DNA of 64,000 bases. Origin: an uncultured Collinsella sp. GTDB taxonomy: Bacteria > Actinomycetota > Coriobacteriia > Coriobacteriales > Coriobacteriaceae. This document shows positions 24,669-33,560 of this stretch, piece by piece. Under the pieces are notes generated by a model that was not told the DNA's origin, searched no databases, and was given only the letters and a program-made list of their open reading frames with translations. The translations under genes were made by a program, and so were the position numbers. Location of the stretch: positions 32,665 through 96,664 of the forward strand of contig CATYZK010000005.1 in the NCBI GenBank assembly GCA_958415665.1, written 5' to 3'. Each line of letters starts with the position of its first letter. The first letter of the stretch is position 1.

Positions 24669-27260
24669 TTACCCGAGCACGCGTACGGGGCCCAAGAGGC
24701 CGCTGGGCTCGGAGGGCTCGGTCATGCCGAACACGTCGGGGACGGCATGGTCGAGGGTGTTGATGATATCGATCGCAAGCGCGTGCTCACCGGCCAAAAG
24801 CGCGCCGGCCTCAAAGCGGTAAGGCGGACAGATGCGCGTGCCGAGGGATTTGCCGTCGAGGGTGACGGTTGCGGTCTCAAAGACCTCGCCAAGGTCGATG
24901 ACGGTGCGGGTGGCCGCTTCGCCCAGGACAAAGGAGGCCCGGTAGCGGAATGTGCCGGCCTTGCCGGGGAACTCGGCCGAGGAAAGGTCGTGCAGGTCTG
25001 CAAGCTCAACAGGCTCGCCAAAGGCATCGGTGCCAGGGGCAGAGAAGGCAACCGTCCAGGGCCCGTCGACGCATGTGGCTTCGTCTTCGGCGGTTGCCAC
25101 AGCAACGGAACCTGTAGCCCCAAGGACCACGATGCAGCTCTCGTAGGGAGCCAGCTCGAGCGTGCCGTCAAAGGCGGCGGGCTCGGTGCCGTTGAGCAGA
25201 TCGAGGCGCGCGCCTGCGACGGGCGTGCCGTCGGCAAGCGCAACCTGAGTGGAGATGCCCTGCTTGGGATGCTCGTTGACGAGCATCAGATAGCTCTCGC
25301 CCGCCCGCTCGTAGCGCAGTGCGCGCAGCCAGGGCTGGGGCTCGGCGCAAACCACGGTCTGCATGCCGGTATTGGCAAGTGTTCCTGCGAGCTCGGTGGT
25401 CGCCAGGAGTTTGATGCCGGCGAGCGCGGTTGCATCCAGGGAGGCAAAGCCCTCGCGGCCTGCAGTGTCACCGTCGTAGCGCTTGTTCGGCAACTCATCC
25501 AGCGCGTACACGGCAACACCTGCGGCTGCGGCGCGCGCGGCAAAGTCGAGCACGGCTCCGCCGACAAACTCGGCTCCGGGCATCACCAGGCAGCGGTATG
25601 CCTGGCCGTTCACGCTAAAGCCGCTACCGTCTGCGGCAATTTCAACGGCATAGCGCCCTGCGTCTTCAAATGCCTCTGCCGGCACAATGTCAAAGTCGAC
25701 CTGCGCGCGCATAAGCTCGGAGGCGGCATGCTGCATAAAGTTCGCCTCGCCTGCCCACTCGGCGTCCGCATGGTAGAGAAGCGCCACCGGGGTCGTTGCG
25801 CACCCGCCGCTCAGCAGGCCTGCCGTACGGTTCATGTAGCTCATGAGCTGCCCAAAGTGTGCAAACTGGGGGTTTTGGCCATGCGCATAGAAATGCGGCG
25901 GGCAGTCCCAGTCGGGGAAGGCGGCCATGCTAAAGGCATGCGGCACGAACCAATTGACGCCGCGCACCAAAAAATGATCGGCGATCCACTTCATCTCGCG
26001 TAGGCCTTCGTGCCATCCAAATGCGCCAAAGACCTCGGCCATGCAGCGCCCCTGCTTTTTGGGGTCGAGGTGTGCTGCCGAGGAGCCCAGCTTGGGCAGC
26101 ACGTAGTTATAGAACTCGAGGTCCCACACGCCGCGTCCGTAGCTGTGAAGGCCGCGGTCCATGCCGGGTACCAGCTGGTTGATCACGATGTCGACGCCCG
26201 CCATGTCCTGACCGTCCACGGCGCGGAAGTAGTGCCCGGCGCCCACGCCCAGGCGCGCGTGGCAGTCCTTATCCTCGATAACGTGGCCGATGTATTGCAC
26301 GCCGTGCGCGCGGCACCAGTCGCCGAGCTGGTCGCAGAAGCACTCCTTATAGAGGGTGCTCGCGATGTCCATATAGACGTGGCGTACGTGCGCGCCGGCC
26401 GGCTCGCGGTCCCACAGGTGCGGGAGCTCGGCCAGGTAGCGCTCGCCCAGTGCCGCGCGTAGGCGACGCTCAAGCTCGGCCGACCAGGGTAGGGGCGCGG
26501 TGGCCTTGCCGATGAGCGTGTCCGAGATGCCATCGGGGCCCGTGGTGCCCTTCTCGTTGGCAAATCCGGGCTCATCGGAGAAAAAGCCCAGGATCGTCTT
26601 GCCAAACTCATCGCCCAGATGCTCAAAATGCGGCTCGTAGACAGCATCGATGAGCTGCGCCACCGAGGCGCGGTCGACCATATTGATGTAGTCCTCGTTG
26701 TAGGAGGTCTTGCCGCTCGTGAACATCACGCATGCCTGCGTGAGGCCCGCAGGCGCATCGAAGACCAGGCGGCTGGGGTTGCCGTCTGCATCGTCGATTA
26801 CTCGGTAAGCGACGTCGACGGGGCTGCCGTCCTGCATAAATGTCACGCCGTAGAAGCGCTCCGTTTTGTCGAGCATGTTGGCGAGCGCGATGCTCGCGGC
26901 GGACGTGGGGCCCACGATGTCGAACGTGCGGTGCGTGAGCACGATCTTGCGGAGCTCGGGCACGGCCTCCTTGACGGCGCCGTTGGCAAAGCCCGTGGGG
27001 AAGTGCGCGTCGTCCAAGATCCAGAGCTTAAGGCCCAGCTGCCTGCACTCGTCAATGACAAAGCGCAATTCGCGCCACCAGCCCTCGCTGCAAAAATCGG
27101 GGTGTGGGCGGCTTTCGAGACAGACCTCGTGGATGTCGGCGCCGGCGATCTTTTCCAGATACTCGGCAATGGTCTTATGGCTCTCGCCCTTCATCCACAA
27201 AAACGGAAGCACGTGGTTGTCGTATGTGCCCTCGAGCACCTGCTGATAGTACGCGGTCAT
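24669..27260 (-). CDS. Large glycoside hydrolase, GH106-like
   Basis: 863 residues. AAGGAGGATCC precedes the ATG at 27260; a longer upstream frame has no site. The N-terminal barrel starts at LPFLWMKGESHKTIAEYLEK, and EVCLESRPHPDFC and WILDDAHFPTGFANG are characteristic of the GH106-type rhamnosidases and a related uncharacterised group. ILGFFSDEPGF holds a likely catalytic Asp-Glu pair. The C-terminal 170 residues look like a galactose-binding jelly roll. No signal peptide. Rhamnosidase activity is plausible but not proven. The gene is divergent from an AraC regulator. Confidence 0.7.
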   Translation of the reverse strand: MTAYYQQVLEGTYDNHVLPFLWMKGESHKTIAEYLEKIAGADIHEVCLESRPHPDFCSEGWWRELRFVIDECRQLGLKLWILDDAHFPTGFANGAVKEAVPELRKIVLTHRTFDIVGPTSAASIALANMLDKTERFYGVTFMQDGSPVDVAYRVIDDADGNPSRLVFDAPAGLTQACVMFTSGKTSYNEDYINMVDRASVAQLIDAVYEPHFEHLGDEFGKTILGFFSDEPGFANEKGTTGPDGISDTLIGKATAPLPWSAELERRLRAALGERYLAELPHLWDREPAGAHVRHVYMDIASTLYKECFCDQLGDWCRAHGVQYIGHVIEDKDCHARLGVGAGHYFRAVDGQDMAGVDIVINQLVPGMDRGLHSYGRGVWDLEFYNYVLPKLGSSAAHLDPKKQGRCMAEVFGAFGWHEGLREMKWIADHFLVRGVNWFVPHAFSMAAFPDWDCPPHFYAHGQNPQFAHFGQLMSYMNRTAGLLSGGCATTPVALLYHADAEWAGEANFMQHAASELMRAQVDFDIVPAEAFEDAGRYAVEIAADGSGFSVNGQAYRCLVMPGAEFVGGAVLDFAARAAAAGVAVYALDELPNKRYDGDTAGREGFASLDATALAGIKLLATTELAGTLANTGMQTVVCAEPQPWLRALRYERAGESYLMLVNEHPKQGISTQVALADGTPVAGARLDLLNGTEPAAFDGTLELAPYESCIVVLGATGSVAVATAEDEATCVDGPWTVAFSAPGTDAFGEPVELADLHDLSSAEFPGKAGTFRYRASFVLGEAATRTVIDLGEVFETATVTLDGKSLGTRICPPYRFEAGALLAGEHALAIDIINTLDHAVPDVFGMTEPSEPSGLLGPVRVLG

Positions 27261-27374
27261 GGATCCTCCTTGGCTCGATCGATCTGCTGCATAGCACAGA
27301 TTATGGACGCGTCGGCGCGTTCTGCTAATATCTGAATCACGACGAACTATGACCAAATCAACGATTGGCAAGCC

Positions 27375-28367
27375 ATGGAGATCGACGAGCTCGAGCGTAG
27401 GCTCAGCGAACTGAGCGCCAGTGAGATCGCTTATAAAGACGGCATGGCATTTGATTGGTCGATTATGACCGAGCATGTCGAAATCGACGGATGCCCAGTG
27501 CGCAAGATTGGGCAGCCAGGGTTTGCCTATGCCCAGCCCGGCATGCCGCGTGGCCTGACGATAAGGAAAAACTCGCGCTTTAATGCAGTTCCCGAGCACG
27601 TGCATGATTACGTGGAGATGAGCTATGTGTATCGCGGGCGCTGCCCGCAGACGGTGGCGGGGGAGAGGCTCGAGTTGCGCCGCAACGAGGTGCTTTTGCT
27701 CGACGCCCTTTGCCCTCATGCCGTGGCGGCGCTCGGCGAGGACGACATCATGCTGAGCATGACCGTTTCACGCTCTTTTTTGCGCCGGAGTCTCGAGTCG
27801 AGCCTCTCGCGCGAGAGCGCGGTCTCGCGGTTTTTGTTCAACGCGCTCAACAGCGAGACGGACCATCGGGGCCATGTCCGTTTTTACTGCGGCGAGAGCC
27901 GTCGGATTCGGCGCTACATGCAGGAGATGCTCTGCGAGCTGTACGACCCGAGCCCCAACGGTCCCGAGATCGTCTTGCGTCTGTTTCAGCTGTTTTTGGC
28001 CGAGCTCATGGATTGCTACGAGCGCGAGCTGGTGCGCGGCGCGGCGGACGGCGCGGCGGGGCCCACTGCCCTGGTGACGGGAATGCTTGGCTATATCGAT
28101 CGCGAATTCGCCGCGTGCTCCCTCGAGGGGATGGCGGCGGAGTTTGGCTTGAGCCCTAATTATGCGACGGCGCTCCTCAAGCGGCATGTGGGCAAGACCT
28201 TTAGGCAGCTTGTGCAGGAGCGACGTCTGGTACGTGCGGCCGAGCTTCTGCGCGGTGGCGCCACGGCCGGGGCGGCTGCGCATGCGGTGGGCTATGAAAA
28301 CATGAGCTTCTTCTACCGTAAGTTTCACGACAAGTATGGCTGCACCCCCGCGGCATACCGCCGGTAA
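27375..28367 (+). CDS. AraC-family regulator
   Basis: 330 residues; the ATG has only a weak ribosome binding site (GGCAAGCC). The N-terminal cupin includes FNAVPEHVHDYVEMSYVYRG, a typical ligand pocket. The double helix-turn-helix occupies about 230-330 (LEGMAAEFGLSPNYATALLK and AAHAVGYENMSFFYRKFHDK). It is separated by 114 bp from the divergent GH106-like gene and is its likely activator, responding to a sugar. It may also act on the GH1 gene 170 bp downstream. Confidence 0.85.
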   Translation: MEIDELERRLSELSASEIAYKDGMAFDWSIMTEHVEIDGCPVRKIGQPGFAYAQPGMPRGLTIRKNSRFNAVPEHVHDYVEMSYVYRGRCPQTVAGERLELRRNEVLLLDALCPHAVAALGEDDIMLSMTVSRSFLRRSLESSLSRESAVSRFLFNALNSETDHRGHVRFYCGESRRIRRYMQEMLCELYDPSPNGPEIVLRLFQLFLAELMDCYERELVRGAADGAAGPTALVTGMLGYIDREFAACSLEGMAAEFGLSPNYATALLKRHVGKTFRQLVQERRLVRAAELLRGGATAGAAAHAVGYENMSFFYRKFHDKYGCTPAAYRR

Positions 28368-28399
28368 GCGCGGGGCGGATCGTCTTCGCTCCTTCGGTG

Positions 28400-28454
28400 T
28401 CAAAAAGTTTCAGCTGCAGCGCTGTTGCAGCGCGCGTCTGCGAAAAGAAGTGTC
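28400..28454 (+). promoter_or_regulatory. Leader element shared with the first GH1 gene
   Basis: TCAAAAAGTTTCAG (28400-28413) and GCGAAAAGAAGTGTC (28440-28454), with GCGCTGTTGCAGCGC between them forming a 6-bp stem. Matches the element at 2165 in sequence and spacing. Confidence 0.55.
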
Positions 28455-28537
28455 CAAATCGGCGCCTTCGCCCTGGCTTGGAGCGACTCGGCGGCATACT
28501 CGTTTCATCAGCAACACGCATGAGCGAGGAGGCACTT

Positions 28538-29977
28538 ATGGGATTCCCCGAGGGTTTCTATTGGGGCGGCGCCACGGCCGCCAATCAGTTTGAGGGCGCT
28601 TGGAACGTGGACGGCCGCGGTCCTTCCGTCGACGACCATTTCTTGGGCGGCAGCTACAAGGAGCCGCGCCAGATTACGATCGACATCGACCCCAACCGCT
28701 TCTACCCCAACCATGACGGTATCGACTTTTACCATCACTACGAGGAGGACATCGCGCTGTTCGCCGAGATGGGCTTTACCATGTTCCGCATGTCCATCTC
28801 TTGGAGCCGCATCTTCCCCAACGGTGACGACGCCGAGCCCAACGAGGCCGGCCTCGCCTTCTACGACCGCGTCTTCGACTGCCTGCGCGCTCACAATATC
28901 GAGCCGCTCGTGACCCTGTCGCACTACGAGATGCCCTATCACCTGGTCGAGAAATACAACGGCTGGGCGAGCCGCGAGCTCATCGGCTTCTTTGAGAAGT
29001 ACTGCCAGACCGTCTTCGACCGCTATCAGGACAAGGTCAAGTTCTGGCTCACCTTCAACGAGATCAACTGCGGCACTCAGGACATGGGCAACCTCTTTGA
29101 GACCAGCATGATTCAGGGCTTTGAGGGCCCGGCTTCGGCGGTCCATACTACGCCGCAGGCTCGTATGCAGGCGCTGCATCACCAGTTTGTCGCCAGCGGC
29201 CGCGTCGTGCGTTATGCCCACGAGCATTACCCGCAGTTTAAGATGGGCAACATGGACTGCTTCATCCTCTCCTATGCCGCCACGTGCGATCCGGCCGACG
29301 TGTTCGCCACGCAGCAGGAGATGAATACCATGAACTGGTACTGCTCCGACGTGCAGGTGCGCGGCAAGTATCCGTTCTATGCCAAGCGCTTCTGGTCCGA
29401 GAACGATGTCGAGCTTGTGATGGAGGACGGCGACCTGCAGGATATCGCCGACGGCAAGGTCGATTTCTACACCTTTAGCTACTACATGTCCGGCACTGTG
29501 GGCACCCACAAGGATCACGAGATGACCGAGGGCAACATGACCTTTGGCGGCAAGAACCCCTATCTGGAGTCCACCGATTGGGGCTGGCAGATCGATCCGC
29601 TGGGCCTGCGCATCGCCCTCAACGAGATTTACGCCCGCTACGAGATTCCGCTGATGGTGGTCGAGAACGGCATGGGCGCCTACGATGAGGTCGAGGAGGA
29701 CGGTTCCATCCACGACCCGTATCGTATCGCCTACTTGCAGAGCCACATCAAGGCCATGGGCGAGGCCATTGCCGACGGCGTCGACCTGATCGCCTACACC
29801 TGGTGGGGTCCCATCGACCTGGTGTCCGCCGGCACCGGCGAGATGCGCAAGCGCTATGGCTTCATCCACGTCGATAAGTACGACGACGGCACCGGTACCT
29901 ACGAGCGACGCCGCAAGGACAGCTTCTACGCCTACCAGAAGATCATCAAGTCCAACGGTGCCGAGGGCCTGGAATAA
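28538..29977 (+). CDS. GH1 6-phospho-beta-glucosidase, second copy
   Basis: 479 residues; GAGGAGGCACTT precedes the ATG. The acid/base is E175 in TFNEIN and the nucleophile E376 in VVENGMG. SAGTGEMRKRYGFIHVD keeps the phosphate-binding Ser, Lys and Tyr. It differs from the first GH1 enzyme mostly in loops near residues 30-60 and 180-260, which line the pocket, so substrate preference may differ. A HAD phosphatase follows 12 bp downstream and the PTS EIIA gene after that, so the three may form one phosphosugar unit. Confidence 0.9.
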   Translation: MGFPEGFYWGGATAANQFEGAWNVDGRGPSVDDHFLGGSYKEPRQITIDIDPNRFYPNHDGIDFYHHYEEDIALFAEMGFTMFRMSISWSRIFPNGDDAEPNEAGLAFYDRVFDCLRAHNIEPLVTLSHYEMPYHLVEKYNGWASRELIGFFEKYCQTVFDRYQDKVKFWLTFNEINCGTQDMGNLFETSMIQGFEGPASAVHTTPQARMQALHHQFVASGRVVRYAHEHYPQFKMGNMDCFILSYAATCDPADVFATQQEMNTMNWYCSDVQVRGKYPFYAKRFWSENDVELVMEDGDLQDIADGKVDFYTFSYYMSGTVGTHKDHEMTEGNMTFGGKNPYLESTDWGWQIDPLGLRIALNEIYARYEIPLMVVENGMGAYDEVEEDGSIHDPYRIAYLQSHIKAMGEAIADGVDLIAYTWWGPIDLVSAGTGEMRKRYGFIHVDKYDDGTGTYERRRKDSFYAYQKIIKSNGAEGLE

Positions 29978-29989
29978 GGGGTTCCCACC

Positions 29990-30835
29990 ATGTCTTCTCG
30001 TAAGATTTTGTTCCTTGATGTCGATGGCACGATCACCGACTATGAGGGCAATATCCCCGCGTCTTGCGTGGCGGCCATCCAGACCGCCCGCGCTAACGGG
30101 CATCTGGCCTATATGTGCACGGGTCGCAGCAAAGCCGAGGTGCCGCCCGAGCTTGAGGCCATCGGTTTCGACGGCATGCTCGGCGGCAACGGCTCCTATG
30201 TGGAGAGCGACGGCGAGGTGGTGATGCACCAGCTCATTACGGCTGACCAGTGCCGCCATATCGTAGACTGGCTGCACGGCCGTGGCCTCGAGTTTTATCT
30301 CGAGAGCAACAACGGCCTGTTCGCGAGTGAGAACTTCTGCGAAGCTGCGCGCCCGGTGCTGAGGACCTATGTCGGTCGCAAGGGCGTGGAGGGTGCCGAC
30401 GAGCTCGAGACCGACGACGTCATGCATGGCATGGTCTACGGCGCGCCGCTCTACCGCGATGACCTCAATAAGGTAAGCTTTATCCTGTCGAGCTATCAGG
30501 ACCATCTGGATAGCATCGAGGAGTTCCCCGATCTTGAGTGTCACACCTGGGGCGGTGCGGGCGAGACGGCGCTCTTTGGTGACATGGGTGTGCGCGGCAT
30601 CACCAAGGCGCACGCCGTCAACACGCTGCTCGAGCACCTGGGCGCCGACCGTGCCGATACCGTGGCCTTCGGTGACGCCAAGATCGATATCCCGATGTTC
30701 GAAGCGTGCGCGACGAGCGTGGCCATGGGATCGGGCGGCGACGAGTGCAAGGCGGCGGCCGATTACGTGACCACCGACGTCGATGATGACGGCATCTGGA
30801 ACGCCTTTGTGCATCTGGGGCTTATCGAGGATTAA
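29990..30835 (+). CDS. Cof-type HAD hydrolase
   Basis: 281 residues. Motif I is FLDVDGTITDY near the N-terminus, and motif IV is DTVAFGDAKIDIPMF with the metal-binding Asp residues. A type-IIB cap lies between them. Members dephosphorylate sugar phosphates or other small phosphates. It begins 12 bp after the GH1 stop with a short GGGGTTCCCACC leader, so it probably shares that transcript and could release free sugar from excess phosphosugar. Confidence 0.8.
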   Translation: MSSRKILFLDVDGTITDYEGNIPASCVAAIQTARANGHLAYMCTGRSKAEVPPELEAIGFDGMLGGNGSYVESDGEVVMHQLITADQCRHIVDWLHGRGLEFYLESNNGLFASENFCEAARPVLRTYVGRKGVEGADELETDDVMHGMVYGAPLYRDDLNKVSFILSSYQDHLDSIEEFPDLECHTWGGAGETALFGDMGVRGITKAHAVNTLLEHLGADRADTVAFGDAKIDIPMFEACATSVAMGSGGDECKAAADYVTTDVDDDGIWNAFVHLGLIED

Positions 30836-30975
30836 TCGACAATATGAGTGCCACCGGGGAAAAGCGTTGGGATGGGCTCGCGATTCGAGTCCCCACCTTA
30901 GCATTTGAACCATTTGGCACTATAATCACCATAGGTATGCGCATAACGTTGCGCTTAATCAAGAGGAGAAAACGT

Positions 30976-31512
30976 ATGGGTCTGTTTGACATGTTCAAGA
31001 AGAAGGCTGAGCCCGCGGCCGCCGCTGCTCCGGCCTCCATCTCTGCTTCTGCCGGCGCCGACGTGCTGTGCTCGCCCGTCAAGGGCAAGGTCATCAAGAT
31101 GGCCGACGTGCCCGATCCCGTCTTTGGTGGCGAGGTCCTGGGCAAGGGCTGCGCCGTGTGGCCCGAGGACGATCTGGTCTACGCTCCCTGCGACGGCAAG
31201 GTGACCGTCACCATGGGTCACGCCGTGGGCCTGCAGTCCGATAGCGGCATCGAGGTTCTGGTGCACGTTGGCGTCGATACCGTCAACATGAACGGCGACG
31301 GCTTCGAGGGTTTCGTCAAGGCTGACGATGTCGTGAAGGCCGGCCAGCCCATGCTCAAGATCGACCGCGCCAAGATCGCCGCTGCCGGTTACAAGGACTG
31401 CGTCGTCGTGGCCGTGTCCAACACCGCCGAGTTCGCCGATGTCGAGCTTGCCGTCGAGGCCGACTCCGCTGTCGCCGCCGGCGATGCTATCGTCAAGGTT
31501 GTCCGCAAGTAA
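30976..31512 (+). CDS. PTS glucose-type EIIA
   Basis: 178 residues; AAGAGGAGAAAACGT precedes the ATG. A 20-residue Ala/Pro-rich start leads into the Crr-type domain. The active-site histidines are His82 (GHAVGL) and His97 (EVLVHVGVDTV). It would take phosphate from HPr and pass it to EIIB domains that lack their own EIIA, such as the permease at 8070, and may also signal carbon supply. Confidence 0.92.
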   Translation: MGLFDMFKKKAEPAAAAAPASISASAGADVLCSPVKGKVIKMADVPDPVFGGEVLGKGCAVWPEDDLVYAPCDGKVTVTMGHAVGLQSDSGIEVLVHVGVDTVNMNGDGFEGFVKADDVVKAGQPMLKIDRAKIAAAGYKDCVVVAVSNTAEFADVELAVEADSAVAAGDAIVKVVRK

Positions 31513-31535
31513 ATCGCGGCATTCACAGGATGTTT

Positions 31536-31568
31536 TGGGGTGGTCGGATTGTCCGGCCACCCTTTTTT
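31536..31568 (+). terminator. Rho-independent terminator after EIIA
   Basis: GGGTGGTCGGA and TCCGGCCACCC around TTG, followed by six T. Confidence 0.9.
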
Positions 31569-31747
31569 ATTGCACGGTACCGATGCGCTTTATTGCACGC
31601 TGAGCGGACTCGCAGACCGTTCGGACGCTAAAACGAACCGACCGCGCTTTCGTGCTGTCGGGGGTGTTCATAAGTGGATAGTATGAGCTTACTTATTACA
31701 ACGTGCGCCGTGTTGGGAAGCACGGTGCCGCTTATTGGGAGGACAAC

Positions 31748-32305
31748 ATGAAAAAGAAGCTGCTGCTTGCGCCCCTCATGGCCGTCTTGGTTGCATGCGT
31801 GGTCGTGCTTTCCGGTTGCGGAGGCCCCTCGATCGAAGAACTCATCACCGAGGACCTTACGACTCAGTTCGATGAGGTCAAAAACGGTGGCGACGATTTC
31901 CTCTCTGGTCTGGAAGAGGCTTCGGGCGACGAATTCGAGCAGCTGGGCATCGATCCCAAGGAGTATGCCAAGACCTATCTCGAGGGTTTTGATTACGAGA
32001 TCGGCGACGTGACGGTCGACGAGGACAAGGGCGTTGCAACCGCCGAGGTCTCCATCACCTGCAAGTCCATGAACAAGATCGTCGAGGATTTCTCCACCCA
32101 GTATCAGGAGAAGGTCGCTGCACTCGATACGATGCCTTCCGATGATGAGCTGTACAAGATGGCTGGCGAGGTGATGGTCGATGTGACCAAGGCCACCGAG
32201 CCCAGGAAGACCACGGTTATCTTCAAGTACACCTGCAACGACGACGGCGAGTGGTCTGCTGACGACTCCGTCAACTCCGAGATGATGGATGCGATGCTGA
32301 GCTAG
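31748..32305 (+). CDS. Lipoprotein of unknown function
   Basis: 185 residues; GGGAGGACAAC precedes the ATG at 31748. The signal peptide ends with VVLSGC, giving a lipidated Cys24. The mature part is acidic and mostly helical by composition, with repeated Asp/Glu-rich turns and VDVTKATEPRKTTVIFKYTC near the end. It resembles the DUF5105-like or NTF2-like secreted lipoproteins of Gram-positive bacteria in general form only; I cannot name a family with confidence. A structured 3'UTR element starts 4 nt after the stop. Confidence 0.75.
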   Translation: MKKKLLLAPLMAVLVACVVVLSGCGGPSIEELITEDLTTQFDEVKNGGDDFLSGLEEASGDEFEQLGIDPKEYAKTYLEGFDYEIGDVTVDEDKGVATAEVSITCKSMNKIVEDFSTQYQEKVAALDTMPSDDELYKMAGEVMVDVTKATEPRKTTVIFKYTCNDDGEWSADDSVNSEMMDAMLS

Positions 32306-32308
32306 TTC

Positions 32309-32476
32309 GTTACGGCGTTTTACCAAACGCCGTAACTGCTCGACGCTGCAAACCCGCCAGAGCGGCAATCTGCCTTTCAATCGTCGGGCATGACCAGAAG
32401 GTCAATGCCCTCCTCTTTCAAGGCACCTTGCTCGCTCTGGCGGGTTTTCGCTGTCCGTCCTCTACCTGCGGCGTTG
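32309..32476 (+). ncRNA. Structured 3'UTR element, copy 2
   Basis: Stem A is GTTACGGCGTTT/AAACGCCGTAAC. Stem B is CCCGCCAGAGCG/CGCTCTGGCGGG. The terminal hairpin is GACC-AGAA-GGTC inside GGGCAT/ATGCCC. An outer pairing, CGACGCTGCA with TGCGGCGTTG (including G-U pairs), closes the element. Confidence 0.75.
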
Positions 32477-32490
32477 TCGTTGTTGAGGGG

Positions 32491-32673
32491 CAGCTAATTT
32501 GGGACGGGGCTCTTTTAGCTACCCCCTCCTCTACCTGCCTGATGATTTTTCTGGGACGGGGATGAAATAATCATTAGGTACACAATGATTATTTCATCCC
32601 CGTCCCAGAAAAATCATCTCGACTCATTCGCTCAACATGGGGTAGCTAAAAGAGCCCCGTCCCAAATTAGCTG
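32491..32673. repeat. Nested perfect palindromes (33 bp outside, 35 bp inside)
   Basis: Outer arms start CAGCTAATTTGGGACGGGGC (32491-32523) and are matched exactly at 32641-32673. Inner arms start GATGATTTTTCTGGGACGGG (32541-32575) and are matched exactly at 32584-32618. Both share GGGACGGGG, as if one copy had inserted into another. Confidence 0.9.
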
Positions 32674-32679
32674 CCCGTG

Positions 32680-32725
32680 GGAAAGCGCATCCCTGTTTGA
32701 GGTGTCAAAACGGGATGCGCTTTCC
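32680..32725. repeat. GGAAAGCGCATCCC inverted repeat, copy 1
   Basis: GGAAAGCGCATCCC and GGGATGCGCTTTCC around 18 bp. A second copy is at 56242. Confidence 0.85.
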
Positions 32726-32765
32726 GCACGTCACAATCGCCGTGACTGCGTAGCGCGGCGGCTCG

Positions 32766-33434
32766 CTACTCGCTCAGGATCAGCGAGGCGAGTTCGTCCT
32801 GGGTGTCTACCACGTAGTCGGCGCCGGCGGCCTCCAGCTCTGCTCGGCCGCGGAAGCCCCAGGTGACGCCGGCGCTCTTAAGGCCGGCGTTGTGGCCGGT
32901 CAGAACATCGACATTCGAATCGCCTACGTAGAGCGTGTTCGCCGGGTCGGCGCCCAGCTCATTCATCACATGCAGCGTGACGGGGGCTTCGGGCTTGGGC
33001 GGATACGCGTCGACGCGACCCTGCACCAGCGCAAAACGATCGGGACCAAAGTACTTTTCGATAAGCGGGGCCGCCGAAATATGGTCCTTGTTGGTGAGCA
33101 CGGCAAGCTGAATGCCAGCGGCGCGCAGGCGGTCGAGCATCTCGATCGTGCCATCGTAGGGAGCGGTGTGATCCTCCTTGTGCTCGCCGTAATAGGCCCT
33201 AAACTCGGCAAGCGTCTGCTCAAACATTCGGCCGTCGCCCGCGTACTCGGCGGGCATAAAGCGCTCGACCAGCTTAAGCATGCCGTTTCCCACCTTGTAG
33301 CGGTATTCGTCCACGGCAAACGTGGGCCAGCCGTGCATCTCACAGGTATGGTTGCCGGCGGCCGCCAGGTCCTCGAGCGTATTGAGGATGGTGCCGTCCA
33401 GATCAAAGATCACATGGGAAAAGGCTGCTGCCAT
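32766..33434 (-). CDS. HAD phosphatase, phosphoglycolate-phosphatase-like
   Basis: 222 residues; GGCAGGAGCACCC precedes the ATG at 33434. Motif I is VIFDLDGTILNTLED, motif II LAVLTNKD, motif III lies near PPKPEAP and motif IV is TLYVGDSNVDVLTG. A helical cap lies between residues 15 and 90. The family includes Gph and PpaX-like enzymes. It sits last on the minus strand after hypE, 126 bp away, and may be a separate unit. Confidence 0.85.
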   Translation of the reverse strand: MAAAFSHVIFDLDGTILNTLEDLAAAGNHTCEMHGWPTFAVDEYRYKVGNGMLKLVERFMPAEYAGDGRMFEQTLAEFRAYYGEHKEDHTAPYDGTIEMLDRLRAAGIQLAVLTNKDHISAAPLIEKYFGPDRFALVQGRVDAYPPKPEAPVTLHVMNELGADPANTLYVGDSNVDVLTGHNAGLKSAGVTWGFRGRAELEAAGADYVVDTQDELASLILSE

Positions 33435-33560
33435 GGGTGCTCCTGCCGTTTGAGTTGTAAAGCGCACCCCATGATACTGGGCTTGCGTGTCGGGCGTGCC
33501 TGGAATCTGAATATCTGTAGCAGCCTCGAGCTGCGCTGCGGCGGATGTGGCCCTTTGCCG

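Noticed and set aside
28508..30913. 801-codon minus-strand frame opposite the second GH1 and HAD genes
   Set aside because: It spans two clear plus-strand genes and reads as GC-biased antisense.
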